In this document: piece after piece, positions 11,458 through 23,120 of the stretch
Position numbering within the stretch: position 1 is the stretch's first letter
Layout: the number at the start of each line of letters is the position of its first letter
Program-made: the position numbers and the translations under genes
DNA from: Ditylenchus dipsaci
Lineage: Eukaryota > Nematoda > Chromadorea > Rhabditida > Anguinidae
Direction of reading: 5' to 3'
NCBI GenBank assembly: GCA_004194705.1
Contig: SADC01000166.1
Span: forward strand, 1 to 64,000
Length of the DNA: 64,000 nucleotides
Notes under the pieces: generated by a model
Databases searched by the model: none
What the model was told of the DNA's origin: nothing
What the model saw: the letters and a program-made list of their open reading frames with translations, nothing else

Positions 11458-13251
11458 CTTTTGCATATATTCTCTAGAGTCTCCTTCTGGCGGATACCAA
11501 CACAAACTAACAATAATTAAAGGTGTTACAAAAAGTAGTTCTACCAAAACCAGCAGCATGACAATGCTTTTGTTTCTAAAAATATCAGCTTTGCCATACA
11601 CAGACGCCAGACGAAATAACACAGCATATAGAATAGATAGGGCAGACATTTGTACAAGCACAGTGTAAATGATCTAAATATCTTTATATAATGTTTTACA
11701 CTACGAAAAAAAACGAGCTAACATACCCAAGAAACTACTGGAGCCATGTAGCCCATAGGCCTGAAAAGCCCTACTGCACATCCTCCAAGTATAGGGTAAA
11801 TTTCAATTGGTAAAAAGAGTACTGTTACGAAGATGTCTAAGGCGTAGCAGCAAATCTAAACCAACTATATTTTTTAATTAAAATAATTTGGAATGTGAAC
11901 TGCAAATTGCAATGCTCCGAAATGCTCTTTGAGGTTGGAAAAATTGCGAATACAGTCTACTCTCGATTAACTGACAACCTGATTTGACTGGTCAGTAGTC
12001 GAAATTAGTAAATCAATAGATCAGTTATCCGACAGCCCAGTTATCTCACGCCTTGCGGTCGGTTCCGACTGAGAACAATGCTTGTTTTTCCAACAATACT
12101 GTTTTTTTTCACCTAAATTCAGTCAAAAATTTCGATTTGAAATTGTTGCCAGAAGCACAGTTAGGGCTAGGATGGATATATATAGCCAATAATCTCACTC
12201 GAAAGAAAGTAACTGATTTTTTCGGCTACCAGACAATTTCTAACATTTTTGGAAAATGTCGCGCTTTAACCGAAGGCTGAAAAAAGAACAAAAAGAAAAG
12301 ATACCGAAAGTCAGACTAAGGCGGGGAGTTCAACTTTGTTCGAGGAGGCGTTGCGAACACATATAGAGCCCAATAAATAGCTATGATATCACACATGTGA
12401 TAACGCTCTGCCTTTTGAGATATTACAAGCCGAAGTGGTACATAAATTTAAGCAAGTACCAACCACATTTGCTCGAATTGAAGGTGGTCAGACATAGGTA
12501 AAAATTACTTACAGGCGGACCTCGCTAAAGGGACACCCCAAAAGTTCGTTCCCCCGCTGGGTCCGACACTTTTTTTAGCTCGATTTTCAAAGCTTTTTTA
12601 AAATTCTGTTCGATAGTCTGGTCCCAAATATCGCAAGGAATCCGATTTTACCGATTATTTTTCAGAATCCAAAAACATTTTTCTCTAAAAAAGCAAAAAC
12701 TCGATAAAGGGACACCCATTTCAGAAATAGGGTGTCCCTTTATCGAGTTTTCGCTTTTTTAGAGAAAAAAGTTTTTGGATTCTGAAAAATAATCGGTGAA
12801 ATCGGATTCCTTGCGATATTTGGGACCGGACTATCAAAACAGAATTTTAAAAAAGCTTTGAAAAACGAGCTAAAAAAGTGTCGGACCCAGCGGAGGAACG
12901 AACTTTTGGGGTGTCCCCTTAGCGAGGTCCGACTGTATCTTCAAATGCTGTTTCATCCGTTTGAAGCCATTGTCTTTCCAAATTTTTTTCACTTATCGTG
13001 CTCACCGGAAAATTCTGCCCAAAACGCATAGCCCGATACACACCACCTTACCCGTGTCAACAGTTAAAAGTAGTCGCATTAAAAAAAATATGTAAAACTC
13101 ACAGACAGGTTCAGCAAAAACCACTTGTAGATTTTCATTGAAGAAGGTGTGTAATTGAAAATCAGGAAGACCCCAAGCCGGCAACTAGTGTGTCAATCAC
13201 AGCATTTAAATGCATTAAATGGATAAAAAGTTGGTAGTCAGCGTCATTCAT
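11458..13251 (-). pseudogene. Chemoreceptor 5' fragment, tandem copy 2 (three exons, no 3' end)
   Basis: Exons 13103-13251 (ATG 13251), 11727-11855 and 11458-11673. Exons 2 and 3 are exactly 43 and 72 codons and fully open here, covering TM2 to TM4 up to PPEGDSREYMQK and a GTATTT donor. Exon 1 is one base short in a run of C (minus-strand G) before VFLIFNYT. Downstream the duplication ends before the TM5-TM6 exons, so this copy can encode at most four membrane spans. The intron 1 foldback lies at 12510-12937. Confidence 0.6.
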
Positions 13252-15308
13252 ATTAACTAAAGTAAAGTTGAAATGAGTAGAAAAATCAAAGCTGTGCATA
13301 TATCACTTATTTAACAGATCTTTATTAGTTTCAAACTTTTATTTGTTAAACAGGTGTATTATTGCTTAGTTCATATGTGCAACAAAATAGTGTTTCTGCG
13401 AAAGGAATTTTTATTTCAGCGAGCTTTACTCTAATTAAAAACTTATTTGTCAGCCGCATATGTGTTCGGTCTTTGTGAAAAAGTTGAAAAAAATATTGCG
13501 GTGTCTGATATTGTAAAAAAGGAAACCAGAAAAATTATTGGAGCACTTGAACCTGAGCCCCCACCCCTGACCCCCCACAAAATCAGGTTGGGGGGCCAAG
13601 ACAATTTTTTTTCGAAATTATTGAGTCTATTATTTTCACCTTTTTTTGTATAAAAATGGTTTGAAAATGCGAAAAATAAATGTTTTTTGAGACTTTTATA
13701 GTGAAAAAGGTAAAAAATAATAAACTCAAAAATCAGGGGGGTACAGTCTCAATTTAGCCAAATTATTTGACTGATGCAAAAAGTAGTGTAAACCCTTTTT
13801 GCCGGAATTAATTTTAAAAACATTTTTCTTTCGAGTTCTTAGCTAGGTGTAAAAACATCAGTTTTATTACAAAAATGGTCGAAATAGTTTTCCTCGGTAA
13901 ATTTAGCCGTTCACAGTTGATGGGATTCAGCCATTGCAGTAGAGACAGAACTGAAACAACAAACCACGCTACTCGTTAATACTCCCCTCCCCCAAATAAT
14001 TTTTAAGGTACCCCTAAAACGGGTACATGACAATATTTCGCCGACAATATTTCGCCGACAATTATTTCGCCGACATTATTTCAATGAGACAGGTAAAAGT
14101 CTAAATACTCCGGATAGTTCTGAAATCGCCTTCTTTTTTAAAAATAAGAAAAAATTTCATCTAAATTTTTTACTTACGCAAGGTTTACTATTTTTCGCAC
14201 CTATTTAATGAGATAATATCTTTATTGAGACTCAAGCATGCTTGTGCTGGACCGAAAAGGGCAAAAAGTTCTGCCCGAGCTGGCCCGGGCAGATAATGTC
14301 AATTTGGTGCGTTGACGTTAGCTTTTTTCCCATTTTAGCCCAAATTTCCTTTTCTGAAAAATATCAGAAAAAGCATTAAAATATTAGTCCCAGTCCCAGA
14401 TTGCCCCGGAAAAAGTGTGTAAGACATTTACTAGTCCGTCCTAACATACGTTAGCCTACCTCTATAACACAAGGTAGTTTCAAATGAAACAAAAGGTACC
14501 TAACGTCGATGCCCCTAAAATTTTGCCCAGCCTGTCTTCCTAATAGTCGACTAGTTTTCCATAGTTAACCTATTTTATATATTAACGATTCTTTTTTGTC
14601 AACGACCTCAGGAATTTTGTAATATCAAATGAAAAATTGTGAGGGCGGTGCTTCTTGCCTTGGTCCCCTTTTTCATTGTGATTTTCTATAAGTAGGGCAA
14701 AGGTAGGCCAGCGTCTGTTAGGACAGACTTAAACATAAGTCTAAGATATAACACTCCTCGAAACAAAATTTTCGAACATCGAAGCTAAGCTTTTTTGCCG
14801 CGGGAATTTCGGCTGTGGAATTTAGCTCCGGAACAGGGCAAAATATGCCATTTGCCCTCTGATTGGCCTCGATGGTGAAAAATTTTGTTTCGAGGCGTGT
14901 TATTTGTTTAAGTCGATCATGATATACGTTGGCCATCCTTGCTCAAGCCTAAAAATATCTAAAAAAGCAATAAGAGGTTCCAACGTAAAACTCTCCGACC
15001 CCATTGTGGTATAGAGCTTGAAAATTTCAAACTTTTCCGTGTTTTTCACATTTTACACTGAATGAAACCAAAGCTCAAACCAAATAGATCTGGCTTTACA
15101 GATTTTCGTAAAACGTAGATTTTCGTAAAGTTATGGCTATTTAAAATCGTTGGCAATTCTTGAAAGGCCTGTATGTTATCATATATGTTTGCTATTATTC
15201 TGATGGTTGAAGTATCATTTACCGAATCAAGAAAACAGCTAGTCAAGACACAATAATTTAATAAAAAAAAATCAAATAGCTAATTATACGGTAAAAAAAA
15301 TGAAATAC
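13252..15308. other. Spacer between chemoreceptor copies 2 and 3, no gene seen
   Basis: Same content as 9409-11457. The junction of units 2 and 3 is at 14082/14083 after three TATTTCGCCGACA repeats. A palindromic MITE lies at about 14747-14902. Confidence 0.6.
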
Positions 15309-17104
15309 CTTTTGCATATATTCTCTAGAGTCTCCTTCTGGCGGATACCAACACAAACTAACAATAATTAAAGGTGTTACAAAAAGTAGTTCTACCAAAA
15401 CCAGCAGCATGACAATGCTTTTGTTTCTAAAAATATCAGCTTTGCCATACACAGACGCCAGACGAAATAAACACAGCATATAGAATAGATAGGGCAGACA
15501 TTTGTACAGCACAGTGTAAATGATCTAATATCTTTATATAATGTTTTACACTACGAAAAAAAACGAGCTAACATACCCAAGAAACTACTGGAGCCATGTA
15601 GCCCATAGGCCTGAAAAGCCCTACTGCACATCCTCCAAGTATAGGGTAAATTTCAATTGGTAAAAAGAGTACTGTTACGAAGATGTCTAAGGCGTAGCAG
15701 CAAATCTAAACCAACTATATTTTTTAATTAAAATAATTTGGAATGTGAACTGCAAATTGCAATGCTCCGAAATGCTCTTTGAGGTTGGAAAAATTGCGAA
15801 TACAGTCTACTCTCGATTAACTGACAACCTGATTTGACTGGTCAGTAGTCGAAATTAGTAAATCAATAGATCAGTTATCCGACAGCCCAGTTATCTCACG
15901 CCTTGCGGTCGGTTCCGACTGAGAACAATGCTTGTTTTTCCAACAATACTGTTTTTTTTCACCTAAATTCAGTCAAAAATTTCGATTTGAAATTGTTGCC
16001 AGAAGCACAGTTAGGGCTAGGATGGATATATATAGCCAATAATCTCACTCGAAAGAAAGTAACTGATTTTTTCGGCTACCAGACAATTTCTAACATTTTT
16101 GGAAATGTCGCGCTTTAACCGAAGGCTGAAAAAAAGAACAAAAAGAAAAGATACCGAAAGTCAGACTAAGGCGGGGAGTTCAACTTTGTTCGAGGAGGCG
16201 TTGCGAACACATATAGAGCCCAATAAATAGCTATGATATCACACATGTGATAACGCTCTGCCTTTTGAGATATTACAAGCCGAAGTGGTACATAAATTTA
16301 AGCAAGTACCAACCACATTTTGCTCGAATTGAAGGTGGTCAGACATAGGTAAAAATTACTTACAGGCGGACCTCGCTAAAGGGACACCCCCAAAGTTCGT
16401 TCCCCGCTGGGTCCGACACTTTTTTTAGCTCGATTTTCAAAGCTTTTTAAAATTCTGTTTCGATAGTCTGGTCCCAAATATCGCAAGGAATCCGATTTTA
16501 CCGATTATTTTTCAGAATCCAAAAACATTTTTCTCTAAAAAAGCAAAAACTCGATAAAGGGACACCCATTTCAGAAATAGGGTGTCCCTTTATCGAGTTT
16601 TCGCTTTTTTAGAGAAAAAAGTTTTTGGATTCTGAAAAATAATCGGTGAAATCGGATTCCTTGCGATATTTGGGACCGGACTATCAAAACAGAATTTTAA
16701 AAAAGCTTTGAAAAACGAGCTAAAAAAAGTGTCGGACCCAGCGGAGGAACGAACTTTTGGGGGTGTCCCCTTAGCGAGGTCCGACTGTATCTTCAAATGC
16801 TGTTTCATCCGTTTGAAGCCATTGTCTTTCCAAATTTTTTTTCACTTATCGTGCTCACCGGAAAATTCTGCCCAAAACGCATAGCCCGATACACACCACC
16901 TTACCCGTGTCAACAGTTAAAAGTAGTCGCATTAAAAAAAATATGTAAAACTCACAGACAGGTTCAGCAAAAACCACTTGTAGATTTTCATTGAAGAAGG
17001 TGTGTAATTGAAAATCAGGAAGACCCCCAAGCCGGCAACTAGTGTGTCAATCACAGCATTTAAATGCATTAAATGGATAAAAGTTGGTAGTCAGCGTCAT
17101 TCAT
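15309..17104 (-). pseudogene. Chemoreceptor 5' fragment, tandem copy 3 (three exons, no 3' end)
   Basis: Exons 16956-17104 (ATG 17104), 15577-15705 and 15309-15524. Exon 1 lacks one A in a run near 17080 that copies 1 and 2 retain, but has the five-base C run at the site where they are short. Exon 2 is open over its full 43 codons. Exon 3 has its own small indels (an extra base near 15469 and a missing one near 15508). As in copy 2 there are no TM5-TM7 exons. Confidence 0.6.
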
Positions 17105-18115
17105 ATTAACTAAAGTAAAGTTGAAATGAGTAGAAAAATCAAAGCTGTGCATATATCACTTATTTAACAGATCTTTATTAGTTTCAAACTTTTATTTGTT
17201 AAACAGGTGTATTATTGCTTAGTTCATATGTGCAACAAAATAGTGTTTCTGCGAAAGGAATTTTTATTTCAGCGAGCTTTACTCTAATTAAAAACTTATT
17301 TGTCAGCCGCATATGTGTTCGGTCTTTGTGAAAAAGTTGAAAAAAATATTGCGGTGTCTGATATTGTAAAAAAGGAAACCAGAAAAATTATTGGAGCACT
17401 TGAACCTGAGCCCCACCCCTGACCCCCACAAAATCAGGTTGGGGGGCCAAGACAATTTTTTTTCGAAATTATTGAGTCTATTATTTTCACCTTTTTTTGT
17501 ATAAAAATGGTTTGAAAATGCGAAAAATAAATGTTTTTTGAGACTTTTATAGTGAAAAAGGTAAAAATATATAAACTCAAAAAATCAGGGGGGTACAGTC
17601 TCAATTTAGCCAAATTATTTGACTGATGCAAAAAGTAGTGTAAACCCTTTTTGCCGGAATTAATTTTAAAAACATTTTTCTTTCGAGTTCTTAGCTAGGT
17701 GTAAAAACATCAGTTTTATTACAAAAATGGTCGAAATAGTTTTCCTCGGTAAATTTAGCCGTTCACAGTTGATGGGATTCAGCCATTGCAGTAGAGACAG
17801 AACTGAAACAACAAACCACGCTACTCGTTAATACTCCCCCTCCCCAAATAATTTTTAAGGTACCCCTAAAACGGGTACATGACAATATTTCGCCGACAAT
17901 ATTTCGCCGACAATTATTTCGCCGACATTATTTCGCCGACATTATTTCGCCAACAATTATTTCGCCAACAATTTTTTCGCGCGACATTATTTCGCGGACC
18001 ATTATTTCGCCGCGACAAAATTTCGCCGCCATTATTTATTTTTACTAATTTCATTGATTACATGCAGACATTTTTCAAGTGAATCCAACTTAAAGTTTTA
18101 TTGACGCAAGTCATA

Positions 18116-18368
18116 TACCGTATTTCATCTAATTTCTCCCCCGGGGGAGTAATTAGAGGCATGCAATTTATTCAAACTTTAGGTGGCCTGAAATTTCTGT
18201 TTTCATTTACTGTTTGAGCTGTGTAAAAAGTGCCTGTTAGATTTTTAAAATCCCTCTCAGGCACTTTTTACACAGCTCAAACAGTAAATGAAAACAGAAA
18301 TTTCAGACCACTTGAAGTTAGGGGGGGGGAGTAATTAGAGGGAGGGAGAAATTAGAGGAAATGCGGTA
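18116..18368. mobile_element. Palindromic MITE with pogo-type ends (TACCGTATTT)
   Basis: Starts TACCGTATTTCATCTAATTT and ends ATTAGAGGAAATGCGGTA, with arms pairing around a TTTTTAAAATCC centre (GTGTAAAAAGTGCCTG and its complement). The ends resemble those of the pogo-like element at 30282-39783. A further half-end, AATAAATACGGTA, lies at 18471-18483. Confidence 0.7.
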
Positions 18369-18485
18369 AAAACAAAGAGAAGCAAATAACAACAAAGAAT
18401 TAAACATTCCTATTATTCTCCATCCAGATCCGAAATTTCTTCATCTAATAGAGACTGGTGCTCTATTAGAATAAATACGGTAAGT

Positions 18486-18705
18486 ACCTTGAGCCATTCT
18501 GAAGTTGGAAGCGATCGCACCGAGATATTCGAAAGGAACGATGTGCTCCCAATTGTTCACTGCTTGTGTCACCAGTCTTTTTATTCGTTAGTCAGCAAGG
18601 AGGTACTTCCCTCCCTTCTTTGGAGGATTACTACCAAGGGCCATTTCATTGCAGACACCGATAATTCCTCTTTGGATCAGCTAAAAACATTTCATAGACC
18701 CTAAA
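18486..18705 (-). pseudogene. MULE transposase C-terminal remnant
   Basis: Reading the minus strand from about 18690: GIIGVCNEMALGSNPPKKGG, then KYLLAD, a stop, RIKRLVTQAVNNWEHIVPF, then EYLGAIASNF. This resembles the end of animal MULE transposases, where 'YLxGIAxN' follows a helical segment. It is about 70 codons with one in-frame stop, so a dead fragment. It lies inside a pair of MULE-like terminal repeats. The family assignment rests on the short C-terminal motif and the context. Confidence 0.45.
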
Positions 18706-19393
18706 CTTTATCTTTATTTATTTCAAAACAATCAATGTGTCAAGATTTCTTATTGGAATACATGCCACGATTTTTTGGCACTAAAATCTTCCAAATTAGA
18801 AAATATAGCTGAAGTAAAGGTACCTTATGAGAAAATTGCGCATCTGAGTCAAAGCGGTCGAATAATTACTCTTCTTGCAGATGGTTGTAAAGATTCGCGC
18901 CGTAAAATCAGCCAGAAAAAAAGGCGCGAATTAGAAAAAAACGACACTTAGAATATCGGCGAAATTTTGTCGCGGCGAAATAATGGTACGCGAAATAATG
19001 TCGGCGAAATAATTGTCGGCGAAATATTGTCCGGTACCGCCTAAAACCATACTTTTTTTTTGAAAAATTGAAGCCTAAGGGCTGATCCTAATTGCTAAGC
19101 CTAAAAATTATTTGGCGTGGGGGGGATGTCTGGTATTCCCGAGGAGCTGTTTTTGGGAGGGTAAAACAGAGTAGCGCCCAACAAACGATGAGAGTTAAAT
19201 TTATTTTTATCCACTTCGTCATTTTCTTATATATATTTATTTATTTACGCCATTTATATGTATAAAAACTTAGCTTTGAGAAAAAAGACAAGAAAAACTC
19301 GCCTTTATCAGCATTTAAATTGAAAGCCTATCCTACTTTTAAGACTAGAATAAAATTTTCCTAAATTTTTTTTTAACTCATAAATCAATAAAT

Positions 19394-19697
19394 ATGACAA
19401 TGAAAGAGACGCTCATCATTATTCTTTTAATTTTTCTTGTGCCGGTAACTGAATTTCAAAAAACTGCAATATATTTGTTTTTTTAACAAATCGTTTAGCC
19501 GCTCGTAGTGCAATACATGGCCAAAGAGCGGTTTAACGGCCATGTTGTCCTTAACATTATTTTGTGCTTTTTCTGCCTGGGCTCTTTACATGCAATGTGG
19601 TAAATATTGTAGGCTTTTGTTAATAGCTTCAATTAATTTACATTATAGGTTCTGCTTCTGCCGCGAAGAACCCTACGATCTTGAATATTCTGCCTGA
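19394..19697 (+). CDS. UPF0057/Pmp3-family small membrane protein, paralog A
   Basis: A 66-residue proteolipid of the Pmp3/RCI2 (UPF0057) family: two membrane spans; yeast and plant members sit in the plasma membrane and affect membrane potential and salt tolerance. Exons 19394-19444, 19499-19599 and 19649-19697 join with no frame error. TM1 is ETLIIILLIFLVPPLVV with the family's PP pair split exactly by intron 1 (P|P). Then NGHVVLNIILCFF, then SLHAMW (the family's 'GxxHA' end), then FCFCREEPYDLEYSA and TGA. Introns are 54 and 49 bp. The first of four same-strand paralogs; it lies about 350 bp right of the MULE-like element. Usual family length is 50-70 residues. It appears intact. Confidence 0.85.
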
Positions 19698-20289
19698 ATG
19701 TTATTTTTACTGTTTGAATTTCTTAAGCTGTTAAATGAGTTTGTAGAAAGATTGTTGAGCCATATGCATATTTTTTTCAATATTAAATACCCTATAAACG
19801 AAGTTTCTCTAACGTCGACAGCGAATCAAAAAAAACTCTGACCAAGATTTAATTTTTTGACTTTAAAAATTAAAGCAAAACTAATATCGAAAGAGTACCC
19901 CAAATACATAAGGCTACCCCCAACTTTTCTGCCATTTTTAAAAAGTAGTAAAAGGTCGTCTATATCCGATTTGATGTGAAACAAATTAAAAAACAGGAAG
20001 ATTCAAAAAGAATTGCTGGTCCCCGCAATAACTTTTTGAAACGCACTGGTATGCCCGTTTAAAAAATGCACCTTAGAACAGCGAAATATGTCCTAGAAAC
20101 TGTGAAATTCGCCTCAAAATTATTTAATCCCATTTATCTCAACAAAAGTCAACAAACAAAGACCTTTCATTCCGGAACTGAAAATATAATGACTGAAATA
20201 AAAACAATTTTAGAAACACAAATCAAAAATTTATCGTTGTGAGAAACACCATAATTTTAAACTTTTAATTTTTGTCACTGTTTTGGATA

Positions 20290-20455
20290 TACAGTCAACC
20301 CTCGATACAACAATACCCCAAGGGACCGACCTAAGGGTATCGTTATATCGAGGGTTCATTTGACTGAGTTTCAGTCAAAGCTGACTTTGTAATTTTCGAG
20401 GTTTTTTTCGAGGTTTTTTTTCAATTTCGGGGTGTCGTTATATCGAGGGTTGACG
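20290..20455. mobile_element. MITE with CAGTCAACCCTCGATA ends
   Basis: Left end ACAGTCAACCCTCGATACAA, right end TATATCGAGGGTTGACGT, with an inner repeat TCGTTATATCGAGGGTT. Same end class as the element at 4186. The final bases (TGACGT instead of TGACTGTA) are decayed. Confidence 0.65.
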
Positions 20456-20576
20456 TTTGCCCAGAATTTTTTCGAGGCAAAACCGTGATTCCCAAGTACT
20501 TTTGTAATTTTCGAGGTTTTTTTGAAAATCGTTGGTGTCATTCAACAAAAAATTTAAACACGGGGCTTAAATTTTC

Positions 20577-20677
20577 AACCCCCTTCTTTGGGGGAGGTGG
20601 GTGCTTAAATTAGAGGGAGAGGGTTAAAATTAGAGGCGGGGGGGGGGGGTGTGGCTTAAATTAAAGTAAATACGGTA
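20577..20677. repeat. Half of a pogo-type MITE (AGTAAATACGGTA end)
   Basis: Holds ATTAGAGGGAGAGGG and ATTAGAGGCGGGG words followed by AAAGTAAATACGGTAA, matching the right end of the pogo-like element (39765-39783). No partner end found nearby. Confidence 0.5.
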
Positions 20678-22150
20678 ATTAATTACAACAGACGTGACAA
20701 AAATTAAAGGCTCTAAAATGTAAAATCGCACCTGCTAAATAACCCCTGATATTTCCCTCCTGCTTTCAGTCGTACATCCGACGCCAAGTAATGACCTAAA
20801 TTCATAAAACTTAGCTGAACAATACGGGATTACGATTGAAAAGTATTATGATCGAAGCCATGTTTAACTTGTTATCGCTTGCTCATTGTATATCTTGAAA
20901 ATAGCAAATCCTTGCAAATCCTCTTCCAGGCTACAACTTTATTATACTCAGGATTGAAAGTTTCCTAACAGAAGCAAGTAACTTAACAGAAAACATCAGA
21001 AAATTACCTTAGCTCTTCTAGATTGCTTGGTCGCTGGACTATCACTCATTGCGAACACCTTAAATACGATAAATATTGCTTGGTCAACACCAAAAATATT
21101 ATACAGTAGCCCTTCTTTATAGTAGCTCGATATGGTGTGTGTTTGACGCGGTCCTCACGGGCTAAACTATATGGAGGGTTGACTAAAAATCACCACAAAT
21201 TGTAATTTATGAAAGCAATGAAAGCCGATAAAAAAATTTATCGATTTTTAAAAAAATAATTCTCGTTTGAATTTTTATCGCTTTTTAATTTTTTATTGCT
21301 TTTGACATCCATGAGGCTCTGGGCTTATCCTGACTTGCAAGTTAACTGTAAGGTACACTAAGAACGAAATGCAACAATCATCCGCCAAAATGGAAATTTT
21401 CGCAAAATTCATGAGTAAAAAATGATCAGCATGGAATTTTTTAGCAAAAGCTTGGTTTAGTGCAAATTTAATTATTTAATCTCTTTTGCTTTTTACAGGA
21501 GGCAATGTGACTACCCGGCTTATGACAAGTTTGAACACATAAACTCAAAATTTAAAAAATCCTGAGCAAGTGCACAATTACCCTTTCAGGCTCCATTGAA
21601 GAAAAATGACATAATTGTGTCGTGGTAAAATAATGGCCTTTGTGTACACAAAGGCCATTATCATTGTCGTAAAAGGCTGTGGTGCGCTGTTTCGCCCATA
21701 TTTAGTACTGCTATGAGTCACGAACGCTTTTTCTTCACAAAGACAAACATTTCAGAAGGGACCTTATCTATTTCTATGGATAGCAATTGCTTAAAACTGT
21801 TTATAAATTCATGTTTTAATGAGGTAATAATTTGTGGATAGCGAAAATTTTCTAAAATTTGCACTGCTTAACCTGCTTTTGGTGATTTTCGCTATAATTG
21901 TTCCACCCTTTTTAATTATAAATCCCCCTATAATAATTCTCTCTTCAGCTTAATCAAATTTTATTATCCCTCATCTAGTTATTCTTCGTTGAAAATTGTA
22001 GTTTTTTATGTGATTTTCAATTTAAATTCGTCTAATTTTCTCTATATGTCTCTCCTACTTTTAAAATAGCAGTAAGCTCAGAATAAAATGATCTTTTTCC
22101 TATGAAAAAACAGTCAAAATGCTTTTTGTAAACTTTGGTGAAATAGCGTT
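20678..22150. other. Intergenic, no gene; one strong hairpin
   Basis: AT-rich. A hairpin at 21632-21659 (AATGGCCTTTGTGTACAC and its complement) stands out; nothing else recognisable. Confidence 0.4.
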
Positions 22151-22151
22151 G

Positions 22152-22925
22152 CAGTCAAACCTCATATTGTGCGACTTCTTTAAGTTCGTTCCGCCTAGGG
22201 CCTGACACCTTTACCTCTATTTTTTAAAATTTTTTGCCGCATCTGATTCGTCTGTTTAACACTCAAAAGACTGTTTGTACTGATTTTAGTGTTTTGTTCA
22301 GAATTTCGTGCTGATAAAGATAGGAGAAAAAAATTCGTTGAAAAAGTTATTTTTTGCCACTAATTTTAGGGATTAATTATTGGCTACCTCACAGTTCGGA
22401 GTTTTTTAGTTATTTAATCTTATCTCTTTATTTTTTTGTAATTTTCTGTGGCTCAAGCACTTATGTGGTGCAGAATTGAACGAGCTTAAAATGCATATAA
22501 GTTTGCTTCGGTCATTGGCCGAAGTACATGCAAAAAATTAGCATCTTCAGAAATTCCAAAGAACAAAAAATTCACTTCTTTCTTACAAATGCCATTGAAC
22601 TTCTTGCTGTAACCACAAAATTCTGAAGAAAACGCTAAAATTAGTACAGGCAGTCTTTTGAGTGTTGATAACAAAAATCTTACAGATTCTGATTTTACAG
22701 GTAATTTTTCTGAATGGAAACATCTTTGACTCGTTGGTTACGATTTAGTGCGACCTTTTTTGAATATGCGTCACACTGTATCGAAATCGGCAAAAATTTT
22801 GCTATTCGAAATCAGTATTTGTACCTTTTTGTAATTAGACTGGAAGATCAGATGCGGCAACATTCTTCAAGAATGGAGCTGAAAAAAGTGTTGGACCCTA
22901 TGCGGGAACATAGTGACCGTGTTTA
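22152..22925. mobile_element. Decayed Tigger-like element or foldback
   Basis: Opens GCAGTCAAACCTCATATTGT with AAGTTCGTTCCGCC and GGCCTGACACC behind it. Inverted counterparts occur at 22647-22668 (CAGTCTTTTGAGTGTTG against CAACAC-type TTAACACTCAAAAGACTG at 22256) and 22845-22900 (CAGATGCGGCAAC, then TGTTGGACCC). No transposase motif seen. The open frame 22714-22986 lies in its right arm and is not supported as a gene. Confidence 0.45.
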
Positions 22926-22984
22926 TCGAAATTTGGACGGCGTCCCGTACACGTCTCAGAAGTTTTTTCGTCCAAATTTGTTTT

Positions 22985-23120
22985 AACGGCCGGCCGTCCA
23001 ATATTTGGCCCTCTCGATAAAATTTTCGCCGGCCGTCTGCCGGCCGGTCAAAAAGAGGGCCGGTCGTGCCGGCCGTCTGACCGTCGGGACGGGGACGTAG
23101 ACGGGACGGGCCCGTGAAAA
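22985..23120. repeat. GC-rich word cluster (GGCCGGCCGTC)
   Basis: A compact cluster of GCCGGCCGTC and GACGGGACGG words in both orientations in an otherwise AT-rich stretch. It looks like the other subterminal word clusters in the window (ACATCCG, CTCACTCTCACT, GCGCCGGCG), but no clear ends or target duplication were found. Confidence 0.4.

Larger units (their letters stand above)
5918..17930. repeat. Tandem triplication, units of about 3.85 kb
   Basis: Units at 5918-10230, 10231-14082 and 14083-about 17930, each opening AATGAGACAGGTAAAAGTC. Unit 1 is longer only because of a 485-bp hAT insertion plus its 8-bp duplication. Units 2 and 3 are almost identical; unit 1 carries a few substitutions (for example GACGTCAGC against GACGTTAGC) and many homopolymer length changes. 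Each unit holds the first three exons of the chemoreceptor (minus strand), a 155-bp palindromic MITE (6574-6728 in unit 1), a 427-bp foldback element, and ends inside the 13-bp TATTTCGCCGACA repeats of a MULE-like terminus. Confidence 0.95.
17859..19049. mobile_element. MULE-like transposon remnant with 13-bp tandem repeats in both ends
   Basis: The left end begins near GGTACCCCTAAAACGGGTAC (17859) and continues in about ten tandem copies of TATTTCGCCGACA (to about 18030). The right end carries the same word inverted (GGCGAAATAATGTC, about 18957-19030) and closes GTCCGGTACCGCCTAAAAC. Inside lie a palindromic MITE (18116-18368) and a transposase C-terminal fragment on the minus strand, which is why I assign it to the Mutator-like group. 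Confidence 0.6.

Noticed and set aside
14718..14936. Minus-strand frame of 72 codons
   Set aside because: It spans the 155-bp palindromic MITE; the peptide reflects the palindrome arms.
15046..15246. Possible fourth chemoreceptor exon after EYMQK (CFLDSVNDTSTIRI...)
   Set aside because: Phase does not fit the 72-codon exon 3, while the TM5 exon at 5724-5908 joins it in phase 0 without an extra exon.
22714..22986. 90-codon plus-strand frame
   Set aside because: Lies in the right arm of a decayed foldback and has no recognisable motif or intron context.
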